A stretch of 63,568 nucleotides of DNA. Origin: a virus. Both the position numbers and the translations under genes were made by a program. The notes beneath the pieces are model-generated. The model searched no databases. It was not told the origin of the DNA and saw only the letters and a program-made list of their open reading frames with translations. Position 1 is the first letter of the stretch, and each line of letters begins with the position of its first letter. The DNA lies in IMG/VR virus record IMGVR_UViG_3300036832_001810, positions 1-63,568 of that record; one strand, given 5' to 3'. Below are positions 39,740 through 48,983 of this stretch, piece after piece.

Positions 39740-42700
39740 CGCGGCGGGTTGGGCCGGTTGTAGTAAGCCTGGCTGAACGGGTCCCAGGTGGGCTCGGGCT
39801 TGGGCACTGCGGGCACCAGGCTGTCCTTGTCCGGCGACAGCTTCATGCCCTCGGGCGCGATGTGCTTGGCGGCCTGCCCGGCGACTATGGTCTGGATGAT
39901 CTCCTTCCACTGACGCTCGTTCGCGGGCGACATATCTAACCCCGCCGCCTCGGCCATGCGCTCCATGCCGAGCAGCTCGACGGTCTTGCGCAGAGTGGGC
40001 ACCACGATGGTCTGGCCGACGAAGGGTACAGGCGTCAGCTCCTTCGCCGCCACTCCGATACCACGCAGAGTCTTGGCGGTGGGGCTTAGGTTCTTGTTGA
40101 TCAGCTCCCGCCCGGTGTAGTCCTGGTTGCTCGCCATGCGCGGCGCGGCGCGAAACCCAAAAGCCATCTTGTTGGCCATAAAACGCAAAGTGCCGACGGG
40201 GGCGCCATAGTCGTGGATATCCGTGCCCAGGGTCACGGCGTCGCCGGGCGCGCCTTTGAAGAACACGTTTTGGTAGATCTTGCGCCCCATCGAGTCTTCG
40301 CCCATGTAGACCTCAAACGGCCGGTCGGAGAACTGGTGGGTGTACATCAAGCTGGCCGCCTGCGTCGAGGCCAGGCCGTAGGCCGTCGCCTTGAGCCAGA
40401 AGGCGCGCTGCGCTCGCGCGGCCGGCGAACCGGCGAAGCGCTCGCGCATGGCTTGGGCGCCCGTGTAGCCGGCCTGGCGCGGGTCCCACATATTTTTGAC
40501 GCTCTGCACGTTGCTGTAGAGCCAGTCGGGGGCGAGAAACAGAAGGCGCGCGGTCTCCACGCTAGAGCGGTTCCAACCCAGGTTTTCCCAGTGCAGGCCG
40601 CCGTAGGTGGAGTTGACCTGGTGAGCGATGGAGCGCAGCGCCTGGGTGCGCTCGAAGGGCGTGGCGTTGGGGTTTTTGGCGAGCCAGGCGTCGCGCTTCA
40701 TGGCGTAATCGGCGACCTTGTACTGGCGCTGCACGCGGTCGAAGGTGAGCTTGGTGATGCCCTCGGCGAGCTGGTTGACCTGGCGCGGGCCGGGCACCTT
40801 GTTGATGATGTCGGTCCAGCTCGGCGTGGCGCTGGGGCGCAGGTTCTTGAAGGCCTCGTAAGTCTCGCCCTGCACCGAGGTGGTGCCGCCGTGCTTGATG
40901 AACTCCCGCTCGTCGGCCAGCGCCGTCGGGCTCCAATCGTTCCTGATGGCTTTGAGGAGCACCTGGGGAGCGCGGAAACCTGTGTTGGCGATGGCCATGT
41001 GGGTCTCCGCACCCAGGTGGAAGAGAGAGACCGACAGCTCGATGGCCTTGCTCTTGCGTTGCAGGTCGCGGATCTTCTGGGTAAGCTTGCTCGGGTAGTA
41101 GGGATCGGTTACCGGCTTCATAGCCTCGCCGATGAACTGGGGCACGTAGTAGCCGTAGTCGAGGGAATGCGCCACACCCGCCTGGTCGGTGTACGCGCCC
41201 GTCTTGTGGAAGAGCCGGGTATGCGGGGCGAGCACGTCCCAACCGCGCCCTATGCTGTCGCGGTTCGCCGCCCACTTGCCGATGCCGAGTTTGCCGAGCT
41301 GGTCGGCGAGCAGGCGCGTGGCGCGCGCGGTGGCGAATTTCTTGGCGTGGATGTTGAAGGCGTCGAACGCGTTCATGGTGCGCAGCTCGTTGCCGGCCGC
41401 GACCGCATCGAGCATGGTCGGGTAGTAGCGCTCCTGGCCGAACGCGAAGTTCTTGCCGATGTCGCCACTGGCGCGCGACTTGTCGGATAGCGGCAGGTCG
41501 CCTTCCTTGAAGAACATGTGCGGCACGTACTCGTGCGGGTCGATGGAGCTATCGAGGAAGCCGCGCGCCCGGCCCTCGGCGAGCGACTGGCTGGCGATGG
41601 CGGTGAGCGCCGTGTCGGCGCGCTGCATGGCGGGCGTGGGGTTGAGCGCGCGGTCGATCACCGGCTTGAGGTTGTTCAAAAACTTCTGCGTCTTGGCGAG
41701 CTGCGCCGGGTCGGTGGGCATGTTGGCGTGCGTGCCGTTGCGCCAGTCGAGCAGCTCCTGCGGCTTGTTGCGGAAGTCGCGCATCAAAGAGAGCGCTTCC
41801 TGGTCGAGCTTGTTGGGCAGGGTTTTGCGCAGCTCGTGGATCTGCTGGTTGACCGACGCCACCCAACTGTCGCGCTCGCTCGTGAAATACTGCAGGAACT
41901 GCTTGCCCGCCTCCTTCAATAGGGGCGGCGTGGTCGCCCGTTTGAGCGCGGCGAGCGCCTGCTGGCGCTGATCCCATACCTGTCTCGCCTCCTGCATCTG
42001 CGCGGTCACCTTGTCGAAGACCGGCTGCAGGGCGCCGAACAGGCTGCCCATGTAGGTGCTGCCTTGGGCAGTTGCCTCGGGCTCGGCTCCGGCTGGCGGC
42101 AGGTCCTCCACGTTCACGCCAGAGGTCGCCTCGGGGAGGGGCGGCGTGGGCGCCTCGGGGGTCGCTGGTGCCTCGGGGGTCGCTGGCGCCTCGGGGGCAG
42201 GAGCTTCGGCGGTGGCTTCCGGCTTAGGTGCCTCCGGCGCGGCAGCTTCCGGCGTCGCCGGCTCTTCGCCCAGGCTGGCATCCGAGAACTGGCGCAAGTC
42301 CGGTACCTGCACGATCCCCTTCTCGTCGAAGGCCCCCTGCTCGATCTGGTGTTTGATCGCCGCCTTGACCAGGTTGCCGTGCTCGCGCACGGATTTCTCG
42401 TCCAGGCCGGTGGCGTCCATCACAAATTTGAGATAACCCGCGTCGTTCTTACTGGGCGTTTTCTGCGCCGTGATGTACGCTGCCTTATCGATGTCGCTGT
42501 CGAACTGGGGAGTATAGCGGTCGGGGCCATAGCCGAAGCTGGGCTTGGCCCCACGCAAGTTCTTGGGCAGTTTGGGCAGCTCTTCCGGCTCGGGCGGCGC
42601 CATGGCCTCGCGCCCGGCCTTGAGGCGCTCGTTCTCGGCGCGCAGGGCTTCGAGCTGGGCGGCCGTGTCACTCGTTGCAGCAGGCGCTTCATTTGTTGCA

Positions 42701-44127
42701 GTCGCGGGCTCATTTGTTACAACAGCAGGTTCATTTGTTGCAGCGGGTGCTTCCGTCGTTGCAGCCGCTTCCGTGACAGGTGCAACCGTGCTCTTAGGCA
42801 CGACGACAATCTTGCTGTTGTCGCCTTCGCCGGTGAGGACCGTGGTCTGGTCCGGCCCCACCGGCTCGCCCGCGAACTGCGCCAGGTGGGGCGCATGCTC
42901 GCCCTCGACCACGGCGCCGTCGGCGGTCGTGGCGCGCACCTTGCCTTCGACCGGCGGCTCGGGCGCGGCTGGCTGAGCCGGTGTCGTCTGCTGGCCCGCC
43001 GCCGCCTGGGCGCGGGCTTCGAGCACCGGCGCGATCTTGGCCTTGAGCGCGGCCAGACCCTCGACTGAATAGTGCCCCGCGATCAGCCCGGTCAGGTCGC
43101 CAGCCAGGCTCGCGTACTCCTTGGGCAGGCCGAGCCGCGCGAGGCCCGCCTCGACCGCCTGTTGCGAGCCGACGCCGGTGGCCAGCGCCGTCGTGGTCAC
43201 GAGCGGCGCAGCCCCGAACGCGCCCAACATGAGTGGCGTGGCCACTCCCATGGCTCCCGCCGCCACGTCGTGAACGGCCCCGGCCGCCTGGCGCACGGCG
43301 GGCTCCTGCTGGGCCAGGTCGGCATAGCCGGTCTGATCGCCACCAGCGAGCTTAGCGAGCGCGCCCACCAGCTTCTTCTTGTCGGGGATGGTGGCCAGGC
43401 TTTCCACGCCCTGCGCCCCCTGGCCCACGCCTGCGCCCATGGTATGGATCAGCTTGTCGCCCAATTGGCTCATCAGACCGCCGCTCTCGGGCTGGGGCTG
43501 TTGCACCGACTGTTCCCAGGGCACAGGCAATGGCTTGATCGGCGCGGCCCCCGCCGGCAGCGGGCCGAGCTGCTCCATGCCGGGCACCACGCCGGGGATC
43601 GAGCCCACGCGCGGCGCCGGGGCGGCCGATTGCTGCGGCGGGGCCATCTCTTCCAGGTCCGAATCCTTGACCGAGGTGTCGTACTGCGGCCCCGAGGCGA
43701 CCTCTTCCAAGTCGTCGTCTTTGGGGCCGAGCGCGTTCAGGCGCTTCATGCCGCGCGCCACGTAGTTGCGCGTCTCCTTGTAAGGCACGCGCCCGTGCCA
43801 GGTGTCGAAGCGGGTCTCCCCCGCGTTATAGGCGGCCAGCACCTTCTGCGGATCGCCCCCGTATTTCTGGTTGAGGTACTGCAGGTAGCGCGTGCCGGCG
43901 TCGATGTTCTGCGCCGGGTCGCGCGGGTTGGTGGCGCCGTAGCTTTTGGCGGTGGCGGGCATGAGCTGCATCACGCCCATGGCGCCCTTGGGCGAGCGTG
44001 CACTGGGGTCGTAGTTGCTCTCGATCCCGGCCACGGTGTGGACCAGGGCCGGGTCTACGCCGTACTTGCTCGCGGCCTGGTCGAGCAGGGCCGGGATGTC
44101 GGGCTCGGGATCATCATTGAACGGCAT
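39736..44127 (-). CDS. Ejection protein with lytic transglycosylase domain
   Basis: A 1463-residue internal virion protein. The N-terminus is a soluble lytic transglycosylase domain: ALVHTVAGIESNYDPSARS with catalytic Glu at residue 36, then GAMGVMQLMPATAKSYGA and VLAAYNAGETRF. The middle (200-650) is Ala/Pro/Glu-rich with tandem EAPATPEAPATPEAP-type and ATTEAP/TNEP repeats; the C-terminal 800 residues are helical. This matches the T7 gp16 class, which is injected and opens peptidoglycan for DNA entry. I prefer the ATG at 44127; an ATG at 44160 has its GGAAGG too close. It overlaps the upstream gene. Confidence 0.88.
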   Translation of the reverse strand: MPFNDDPEPDIPALLDQAASKYGVDPALVHTVAGIESNYDPSARSPKGAMGVMQLMPATAKSYGATNPRDPAQNIDAGTRYLQYLNQKYGGDPQKVLAAYNAGETRFDTWHGRVPYKETRNYVARGMKRLNALGPKDDDLEEVASGPQYDTSVKDSDLEEMAPPQQSAAPAPRVGSIPGVVPGMEQLGPLPAGAAPIKPLPVPWEQSVQQPQPESGGLMSQLGDKLIHTMGAGVGQGAQGVESLATIPDKKKLVGALAKLAGGDQTGYADLAQQEPAVRQAAGAVHDVAAGAMGVATPLMLGAFGAAPLVTTTALATGVGSQQAVEAGLARLGLPKEYASLAGDLTGLIAGHYSVEGLAALKAKIAPVLEARAQAAAGQQTTPAQPAAPEPPVEGKVRATTADGAVVEGEHAPHLAQFAGEPVGPDQTTVLTGEGDNSKIVVVPKSTVAPVTEAAATTEAPAATNEPAVVTNEPATATNEAPAATSDTAAQLEALRAENERLKAGREAMAPPEPEELPKLPKNLRGAKPSFGYGPDRYTPQFDSDIDKAAYITAQKTPSKNDAGYLKFVMDATGLDEKSVREHGNLVKAAIKHQIEQGAFDEKGIVQVPDLRQFSDASLGEEPATPEAAAPEAPKPEATAEAPAPEAPATPEAPATPEAPTPPLPEATSGVNVEDLPPAGAEPEATAQGSTYMGSLFGALQPVFDKVTAQMQEARQVWDQRQQALAALKRATTPPLLKEAGKQFLQYFTSERDSWVASVNQQIHELRKTLPNKLDQEALSLMRDFRNKPQELLDWRNGTHANMPTDPAQLAKTQKFLNNLKPVIDRALNPTPAMQRADTALTAIASQSLAEGRARGFLDSSIDPHEYVPHMFFKEGDLPLSDKSRASGDIGKNFAFGQERYYPTMLDAVAAGNELRTMNAFDAFNIHAKKFATARATRLLADQLGKLGIGKWAANRDSIGRGWDVLAPHTRLFHKTGAYTDQAGVAHSLDYGYYVPQFIGEAMKPVTDPYYPSKLTQKIRDLQRKSKAIELSVSLFHLGAETHMAIANTGFRAPQVLLKAIRNDWSPTALADEREFIKHGGTTSVQGETYEAFKNLRPSATPSWTDIINKVPGPRQVNQLAEGITKLTFDRVQRQYKVADYAMKRDAWLAKNPNATPFERTQALRSIAHQVNSTYGGLHWENLGWNRSSVETARLLFLAPDWLYSNVQSVKNMWDPRQAGYTGAQAMRERFAGSPAARAQRAFWLKATAYGLASTQAASLMYTHQFSDRPFEVYMGEDSMGRKIYQNVFFKGAPGDAVTLGTDIHDYGAPVGTLRFMANKMAFGFRAAPRMASNQDYTGRELINKNLSPTAKTLRGIGVAAKELTPVPFVGQTIVVPTLRKTVELLGMERMAEAAGLDMSPANERQWKEIIQTIVAGQAAKHIAPEGMKLSPDKDSLVPAVPKPEPTWDPFSQAYYNRPNPPR

Positions 44128-46309
44128 TTTCTTTGCGGTGCCAGACGTTGCCGTTGGCATCCTTCCACCAGATGTCGCCGGTCACCTTGTTGCGGAGGGG
44201 CTGAGAGCCGGCCGGCCGCGTGGCCATCTGCGCCGGGACCAGCGGCACGCCCGGCGTGCCGGGCGCGGCCCACCCGGCGGGAGCTTTTGCCGGGGCTCCC
44301 GACCGCTGCGGAGGAGTTCCACCCGGCTGCGTAGGCTGTGGCTGCTGCGGTGCGGGCTGCTGTTGCGGCTGCGGCTGCGTGGCCTGCGGCTGCTTCGGCG
44401 CCGAAGTGGGCGCGGGCTTGAGCGCCGGGTTCTTGGCCATACCCTCGGCGGTGGGCTGGAAGTGCCGCCCGATCAGGGCGTTACTTACGTCCTTGGGCAC
44501 GATGGCGGCGCGGATACGGTTATGCACGCGCTCACGCTCGGCATCGCCGTTCGGGTTGGCGACGCCAAAGTGCGGATGATCTTTGTAGAGATCCGGGTCC
44601 ATGACGTGCTCGGCGGCGCGCTCCTTGGCGACCTGATAGAGCTGGGAAGGGGTCTTGATGTCGTTGCCGGCCGCATCCTTCACCGGCCATCCGTTGGCAT
44701 CGTAGTAAGTGTTGCCTACTTTGGCGACCTTGCCCAGCTCGTCGGTGATCATGGACAGGCCTGCCGTGCGCCGGTCGGCGTCGGTCCATTTGCGCTCGCC
44801 GCCGGGAGCAGCCGCCTTGTCGTCCACGCGCCGCTGGTGGGCGAGGGTCGCCGCCGCCACGCGCTGCTGGTTCTCGACGTTGTTTTTGTAGTCGAACAGG
44901 GCGCGCGCCACCTGGTCGCGATGGTCCTCTTTGACGGCCGCGAGGTCGGTGTCGAAGCTAGTCTTGTTGTCGAGGAAGTTCTGGCTGGCATTCACCACCT
45001 TCGGATCGTCGTCACTGAGCCCGGCGAGCGCGGCTTCGAGGTTCATGTGCTTCTGCCCGGCGGCGATGCTCTGCTTGGTGACCTGGTCTTGGACCTGGGT
45101 CTGGGCCTTCTGATAGCCATCGGCTTTCTTCTGGATGGTGTCGGTCACTTTATAGAGGTGCTGCAGGTTGGCGTTGCGCTCGGCCTGCTTCTGGCGCTCG
45201 GCGGTATTCATGATCGAGGCCGTCTCCGCGCCCACGCGCTGCTTGTAGGTCGCGAGCTTCTCGGCCAGCGAGGCCTGGGTGCGCAGCCGGGCTAGCTCCA
45301 ACTGGCGCATCTGCTCCTTCTGCTGGTCGGCCCAGGAGAGCGTGCCCACGGCGGCCTGGCCGGCGGCCTGGCCGAAGTAGTGCGACGGGCTCGCCGCCAG
45401 ACGCGCGCCCCACTCGATCAGGGCGCGCTGCCAGGTTGGCTTCGCCTTCAGCGCCTGGTCGTGCAGGTATTGGGACTGCTGGTCGTAGGCGCTGGTATCG
45501 GGGGCGCCGCCTGAAAGCCGCTCAGCCAGGTCGGTGTATTTGGCGACGTTCTCGGGCGAGGTCACATCCTCGGGCTTTTGAGCAACCAGGCCCTCGTAGC
45601 GGTCCTTTTCCTCCAGCTCGCTCGATACGTCGGGCGCCTGCGGCACGGCCGGCAGGGGCAGGTTGCGGCCGTAGACATCCTGGCCGCCCGCGCCAGGGGC
45701 GAAGGGCTGCATGGGCTGGAAGCGCGGATCGCTGTAGCGCACGGCGGGCACATTCTTGACCGAGTAGAGCTGGGCGAGCGCCTGGTCACGCGTGGGATTG
45801 CGCCGCATCGGCAGGTTGGCCAGATCCACATTGGCTAGATCCGCGTTGGCGCTGTCGCCGTCGTTACCGTCATTGCCGTCACTGCCGTCGCTGCCGTCGT
45901 CCGCATAGTCCTCGTCATCGTCGCCGACCGGGCCGCCGCGCGCCATCCGCCCCGGCATCCGTAGCTGGGCCGGAGGAGTGCCGGGCGCGGGGGAGCCCAG
46001 GCCGCCCGAGCCGCCGCCGGTGAGATTGACCGGCGGCATGCCGGGAGGCGTCGCCTGCGTGGGCACGGACCCCGGAGGAAGGCCGTGTGCTGGCGGCATG
46101 CGCGCTTGCAGGGAGCGGATCAGGTCCTGCGAGACCGAGGACTGCGGAGCCTGGGCCTGCGCGGCCCCCGAGCGCAGTTTCTGGCGGCGCGCAATCTCGG
46201 CAACCACGAGATAGGGCGGCACGACTCCGCTCGGGTTCTGCGCCTGCATGCCCAGCCACTGGTCGGGCATCTCTTTGAGATCGTTGGCGACCTGAATCAA
46301 GTCGGGCAT
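44114..46309 (-). CDS. Internal virion (ejection) protein
   Basis: A 731-residue protein. Residues 60-175 are Pro/Gly-rich with GRMARGGPV and an Asp/Ser/Gly tract (DDGSDGSDGNDGNDGDS). Residues 290-520 are long helices (QQKEQMRQLELARLRTQASL; TIQKKADGYQKAQTQVQDQV). The C-terminal 120 residues are Gln/Pro-rich. Such helical, low-complexity proteins are packed in the head and ejected ahead of DNA in podophages. Function inferred from composition and from its place between the transglycosylase gene and another ejection candidate. Confidence 0.65.
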   Translation of the reverse strand: MPDLIQVANDLKEMPDQWLGMQAQNPSGVVPPYLVVAEIARRQKLRSGAAQAQAPQSSVSQDLIRSLQARMPPAHGLPPGSVPTQATPPGMPPVNLTGGGSGGLGSPAPGTPPAQLRMPGRMARGGPVGDDDEDYADDGSDGSDGNDGNDGDSANADLANVDLANLPMRRNPTRDQALAQLYSVKNVPAVRYSDPRFQPMQPFAPGAGGQDVYGRNLPLPAVPQAPDVSSELEEKDRYEGLVAQKPEDVTSPENVAKYTDLAERLSGGAPDTSAYDQQSQYLHDQALKAKPTWQRALIEWGARLAASPSHYFGQAAGQAAVGTLSWADQQKEQMRQLELARLRTQASLAEKLATYKQRVGAETASIMNTAERQKQAERNANLQHLYKVTDTIQKKADGYQKAQTQVQDQVTKQSIAAGQKHMNLEAALAGLSDDDPKVVNASQNFLDNKTSFDTDLAAVKEDHRDQVARALFDYKNNVENQQRVAAATLAHQRRVDDKAAAPGGERKWTDADRRTAGLSMITDELGKVAKVGNTYYDANGWPVKDAAGNDIKTPSQLYQVAKERAAEHVMDPDLYKDHPHFGVANPNGDAERERVHNRIRAAIVPKDVSNALIGRHFQPTAEGMAKNPALKPAPTSAPKQPQATQPQPQQQPAPQQPQPTQPGGTPPQRSGAPAKAPAGWAAPGTPGVPLVPAQMATRPAGSQPLRNKVTGDIWWKDANGNVWHRKENAVQ

Positions 46310-46318
46310 CGGGCTTCC

Positions 46319-48364
46319 TTACGCGGCCTTTTGAAACGCGGTCAGGCCGCTGGTGTAATTGGGGCGCTTGGGGCGCGGGGTCTTGAGGCCGCCGTCGATG
46401 GCCATCAGGCCGCCCTTCTTCGCGCCCCCGGCGAAGGCGCCCAAGCCGGCCGCCGCGCCGCCCACGATCATGTTGAAGACGTTGGGGCCGGGGGTGTTCT
46501 GGTACTGCACGCCCTGCTGGCTCGACTGCGTGCCGCCCTGCGCGGGCAGCTTGGTCGCGAGGTTGGCCAGCCAGTCGATGGACTGGTAGGGGAAGTTCTG
46601 CTGATACTGCCAGTATTGGTAGGCGCGGTTGGCGGCATCCTGGTCGTAGCCCTGCTGCATGCCCGCCGCCTGGCCCATCGCACCCGTGGCCGCCAGGTCG
46701 TTGCCGAAGCCCTGCTGCTGCCAGTTGCCGTAGAGCTGGTTCTGGTTACCCATGAAGTTCAGGTAGTTCAGGTTCATGCCCTGCTGCGCCTGCTGCGCCT
46801 GGTTCTGGGCGACCTGCGACTGCAGGTTGAGCCCGGCGCCGTACTGGTTGGCCTGCGACTGCATATTCTGCGCGTTCAGGCCCAGGTTCTGGGTCTGCAT
46901 GCCGCTCTGCAGGTTGCCCTGGTACTGCGTGCCGAGCGCGCCGTACATGCGCTGGAGCTGCGCCTGCTGCGCCTGCTGGTTGGCGAGCTGGGCCTGCATC
47001 TGTTGCCCCGCGTTAAAAGTCGAGCCCTGGAAGCCCAGGTTAGTGGCGTTCAAACCGGCCTGCAGGTTGGCCTGCTGGTTGAGTTGCTGCGCCTGCAGGT
47101 TCTGCGTGTTGTTGAACTCGCCGGTGTTGATACCCGCCTGCTGGTTGGCGAGCTGCTGGTTGTAGGCCATCTGCTGGTTCGAAATCTGCGCCTGCTGGCC
47201 GAGCGTGGCGCCGAGCTGCTGCGTGCCCAAAAGCGCCTGCAGGTTCTGGCCGCCCACGGTGAGCCCGGCCTGCTGGTTGGCGAGCGCCGCCTGCAGGTAG
47301 CTACTGGTGCCCAGGCCCTGGGTCGCGAGCGCGGCCTGCTGGTTGGCGAGCGCGGTCTGCATCTGCGCCTGCTGGTTGGCGAGGCCCGCCTGCATCCCGG
47401 TCTGCACGTTGAACTGCTGGCCCTGCAGGCCCAAGCCCTGCTCGGTATTGAACTGCTGCGTACCCTGCTGGTAGGCGCCCTGCAGGCCCTGCGCCTCGAT
47501 GTTCTGCAGTTGCAGGTTCTTGTTGCGTTCGGCTTCCGCATCCTGCACCGCCTGGCGCGTGCCGCCGAACGCGCCCGCCTGCGCCGCCTGGGCGTGCTGC
47601 TGGGTCTGCTGCGCCGCATAGTCGGCGTTGACGTTGGCCTTCTGCGCGTCGAGCACCTGCTGCGTGTAGGGCGACATGTACTGCTGCGCGGTGCCGGGCG
47701 CGGTCCACGATTGCGTGCCCACGGTGCCGGTCTGTACCGCCAGGGGCGCCGCCGCGATCTGGTAGCTCGACAGGCCGCCCGGCGCCTGTACCTGCTGCGG
47801 CCCGGCCATCTGGTAGTTCTGCAGGTTGGGGCCGGTGATCTGCGGCAGCCCCGAGATGCGGTCGTAGCTCACGCCCTGCGGGGCCTGCACCTGCTGCACC
47901 TGGGTCTGGTAGTCGCTGGCACTGCCGCCCACGCCCGTGCCCGGCTGCACCTGCATGCCGGGGCCGCCGCCGTTATAGCCGGCGAAGGGATCGGTCATCT
48001 GAAAACCGGGGACCTGGAACTGCTGCGGGGTGTAGTTGGGATTGAAGTTGATGGTGTTGGGGTTCGTGATCCCGGCCGAGGCCTGCTGCGCGAAGGCGTT
48101 GGCGTTGCCCATCACGCCCGAGAAGTTGGGCTGGCCGCTCGCCAGGCCGCCCGCCTGCGAGAGGTAGGCCAGCATGGCCGGCGACATGGGCGCGGTCAAC
48201 CCGGCGCCGCCGCCCGGATACTGCGGCGTGTCGAGGAAGTTGCCGCCCGGCCAGATCAGGCCGGTGCCCGCCCCCATGATCCCGCCCCAGTATTGCTGCT
48301 GCTGCGTGCTCGGGATATTCTGCGAAGTCGAATTACTGTTGCTGGTAGTGGTGGTGGTCGGCAC
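46319..48364 (-). CDS. Gln-rich internal virion protein
   Basis: A 681-residue protein from the GTG at 48362-48364, with AGGAGAC 7 nt upstream; the longer frame to 48451 overlaps the upstream gene more and lacks a good site. Residues 250-560 are repeats of about 11 residues around LANQQA (NQQAQMQTALANQQAALATQ; LANQQAGLTVGGQN), giving a long Gln/Asn/Ala-rich helical rod. No tryptic or enzymatic motif. It is probably an ejection protein forming part of the DNA-translocation channel, as in other podophages with Q-rich repeats. Confidence 0.65.
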   Translation of the reverse strand: MPTTTTTSNSNSTSQNIPSTQQQQYWGGIMGAGTGLIWPGGNFLDTPQYPGGGAGLTAPMSPAMLAYLSQAGGLASGQPNFSGVMGNANAFAQQASAGITNPNTINFNPNYTPQQFQVPGFQMTDPFAGYNGGGPGMQVQPGTGVGGSASDYQTQVQQVQAPQGVSYDRISGLPQITGPNLQNYQMAGPQQVQAPGGLSSYQIAAAPLAVQTGTVGTQSWTAPGTAQQYMSPYTQQVLDAQKANVNADYAAQQTQQHAQAAQAGAFGGTRQAVQDAEAERNKNLQLQNIEAQGLQGAYQQGTQQFNTEQGLGLQGQQFNVQTGMQAGLANQQAQMQTALANQQAALATQGLGTSSYLQAALANQQAGLTVGGQNLQALLGTQQLGATLGQQAQISNQQMAYNQQLANQQAGINTGEFNNTQNLQAQQLNQQANLQAGLNATNLGFQGSTFNAGQQMQAQLANQQAQQAQLQRMYGALGTQYQGNLQSGMQTQNLGLNAQNMQSQANQYGAGLNLQSQVAQNQAQQAQQGMNLNYLNFMGNQNQLYGNWQQQGFGNDLAATGAMGQAAGMQQGYDQDAANRAYQYWQYQQNFPYQSIDWLANLATKLPAQGGTQSSQQGVQYQNTPGPNVFNMIVGGAAAGLGAFAGGAKKGGLMAIDGGLKTPRPKRPNYTSGLTAFQKAA

Positions 48365-48809
48365 TGCCGGTCTCCTCGTTAGCCCACGTAACAGGCAGAC
48401 CGTAGTGGTGGCGGCGATACGTCCGCAGCCAGCCCATACGGCCAGTGACATTCATACGCGTGCAGCCGCTCGCTTGCGCGAACTGGCCGAGGTTGTGCGC
48501 GGCGGATTCCGCCCACGTTTCCACATGGCGGCCGACCAGGAGATCCACCTTGAGGAGTTTCCCCGTCGGCGTGGCCACAATTGTTGTCACGATAACACTG
48601 GAGAGGCGCGAGGGGAATAGGGGGTCGGGAGAGACCCATACGTCCTTGGTCCCGGCGAGCAGGGCGCAACGCAGGTTGGCAAGCGCCACGCCCTGGCGCG
48701 GATGGTTTTTCTTGAGCTGGAAGGCGGCCTCGACCTCGGGCCAGTGGAAATGAACCGCCCAGCGGTCGAGCCGGGACACGGTCGTCGAAGGAAGGGTGCG
48801 CGCTGCCAT
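48333..48809 (-). CDS. Small podophage virion-cluster protein
   Basis: A 158-residue protein from the ATG at 48807-48809 with GAAGGA upstream. Aromatic/basic sequence RLDRWAVHFHWPEVEAAFQL, and near the C-terminus GCTRMNVTGRMGWLRTYRRHHYG, a pattern (GR-x-GW-x-R-x-L) seen in short proteins encoded upstream of ejection proteins. The first gene of the minus-strand ejection block; a promoter must lie in 48810-48983. Confidence 0.65.
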   Translation of the reverse strand: MAARTLPSTTVSRLDRWAVHFHWPEVEAAFQLKKNHPRQGVALANLRCALLAGTKDVWVSPDPLFPSRLSSVIVTTIVATPTGKLLKVDLLVGRHVETWAESAAHNLGQFAQASGCTRMNVTGRMGWLRTYRRHHYGLPVTWANEETGSADHHHYQQQ

Positions 48810-48983
48810 CCGTCCTTCAGAGTACCGCCAGGAGCCAGCCGCCGCTAACACCCCATGACGAGAGAAAACGGCGGCCGGCGTAGGTTCGACCCTACGGCTT
48901 CAGTGTAACATGCGCGAATTACAAGAATTACTCGAAATACTTAGCTAACTCCTTACTCCCGGCTATGTTACCCCTGGGATACG
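48810..48983. promoter_or_regulatory. Divergent region between ejection and terminase genes
   Basis: The 174-bp gap between divergent genes contains an AT-rich tract at 48910-48960 with GCGAATTACAAG (48914-48925), AATTACTCGAAATACTT and CCTTACTCCC. These are close relatives of the GAATTGCAAG and GAGTAA words at 10.05-10.15 kb. No standard promoter hexamers are clear. Candidate regulator sites for both strands. Confidence 0.5.

Noticed and set aside
42064-44334. Plus-strand frames of 334 and 420 codons in 42.0-44.3 kb
   Set aside because: Both are antisense to the transglycosylase ejection protein with its intact catalytic motifs; low-complexity mirror sequence only.
46085-48382. 765-codon plus-strand open frame
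   Set aside because: Antisense shadow of the Gln-rich ejection protein; its Leu/Val/Arg/His repeats simply mirror the CAG-type codons of the real gene.
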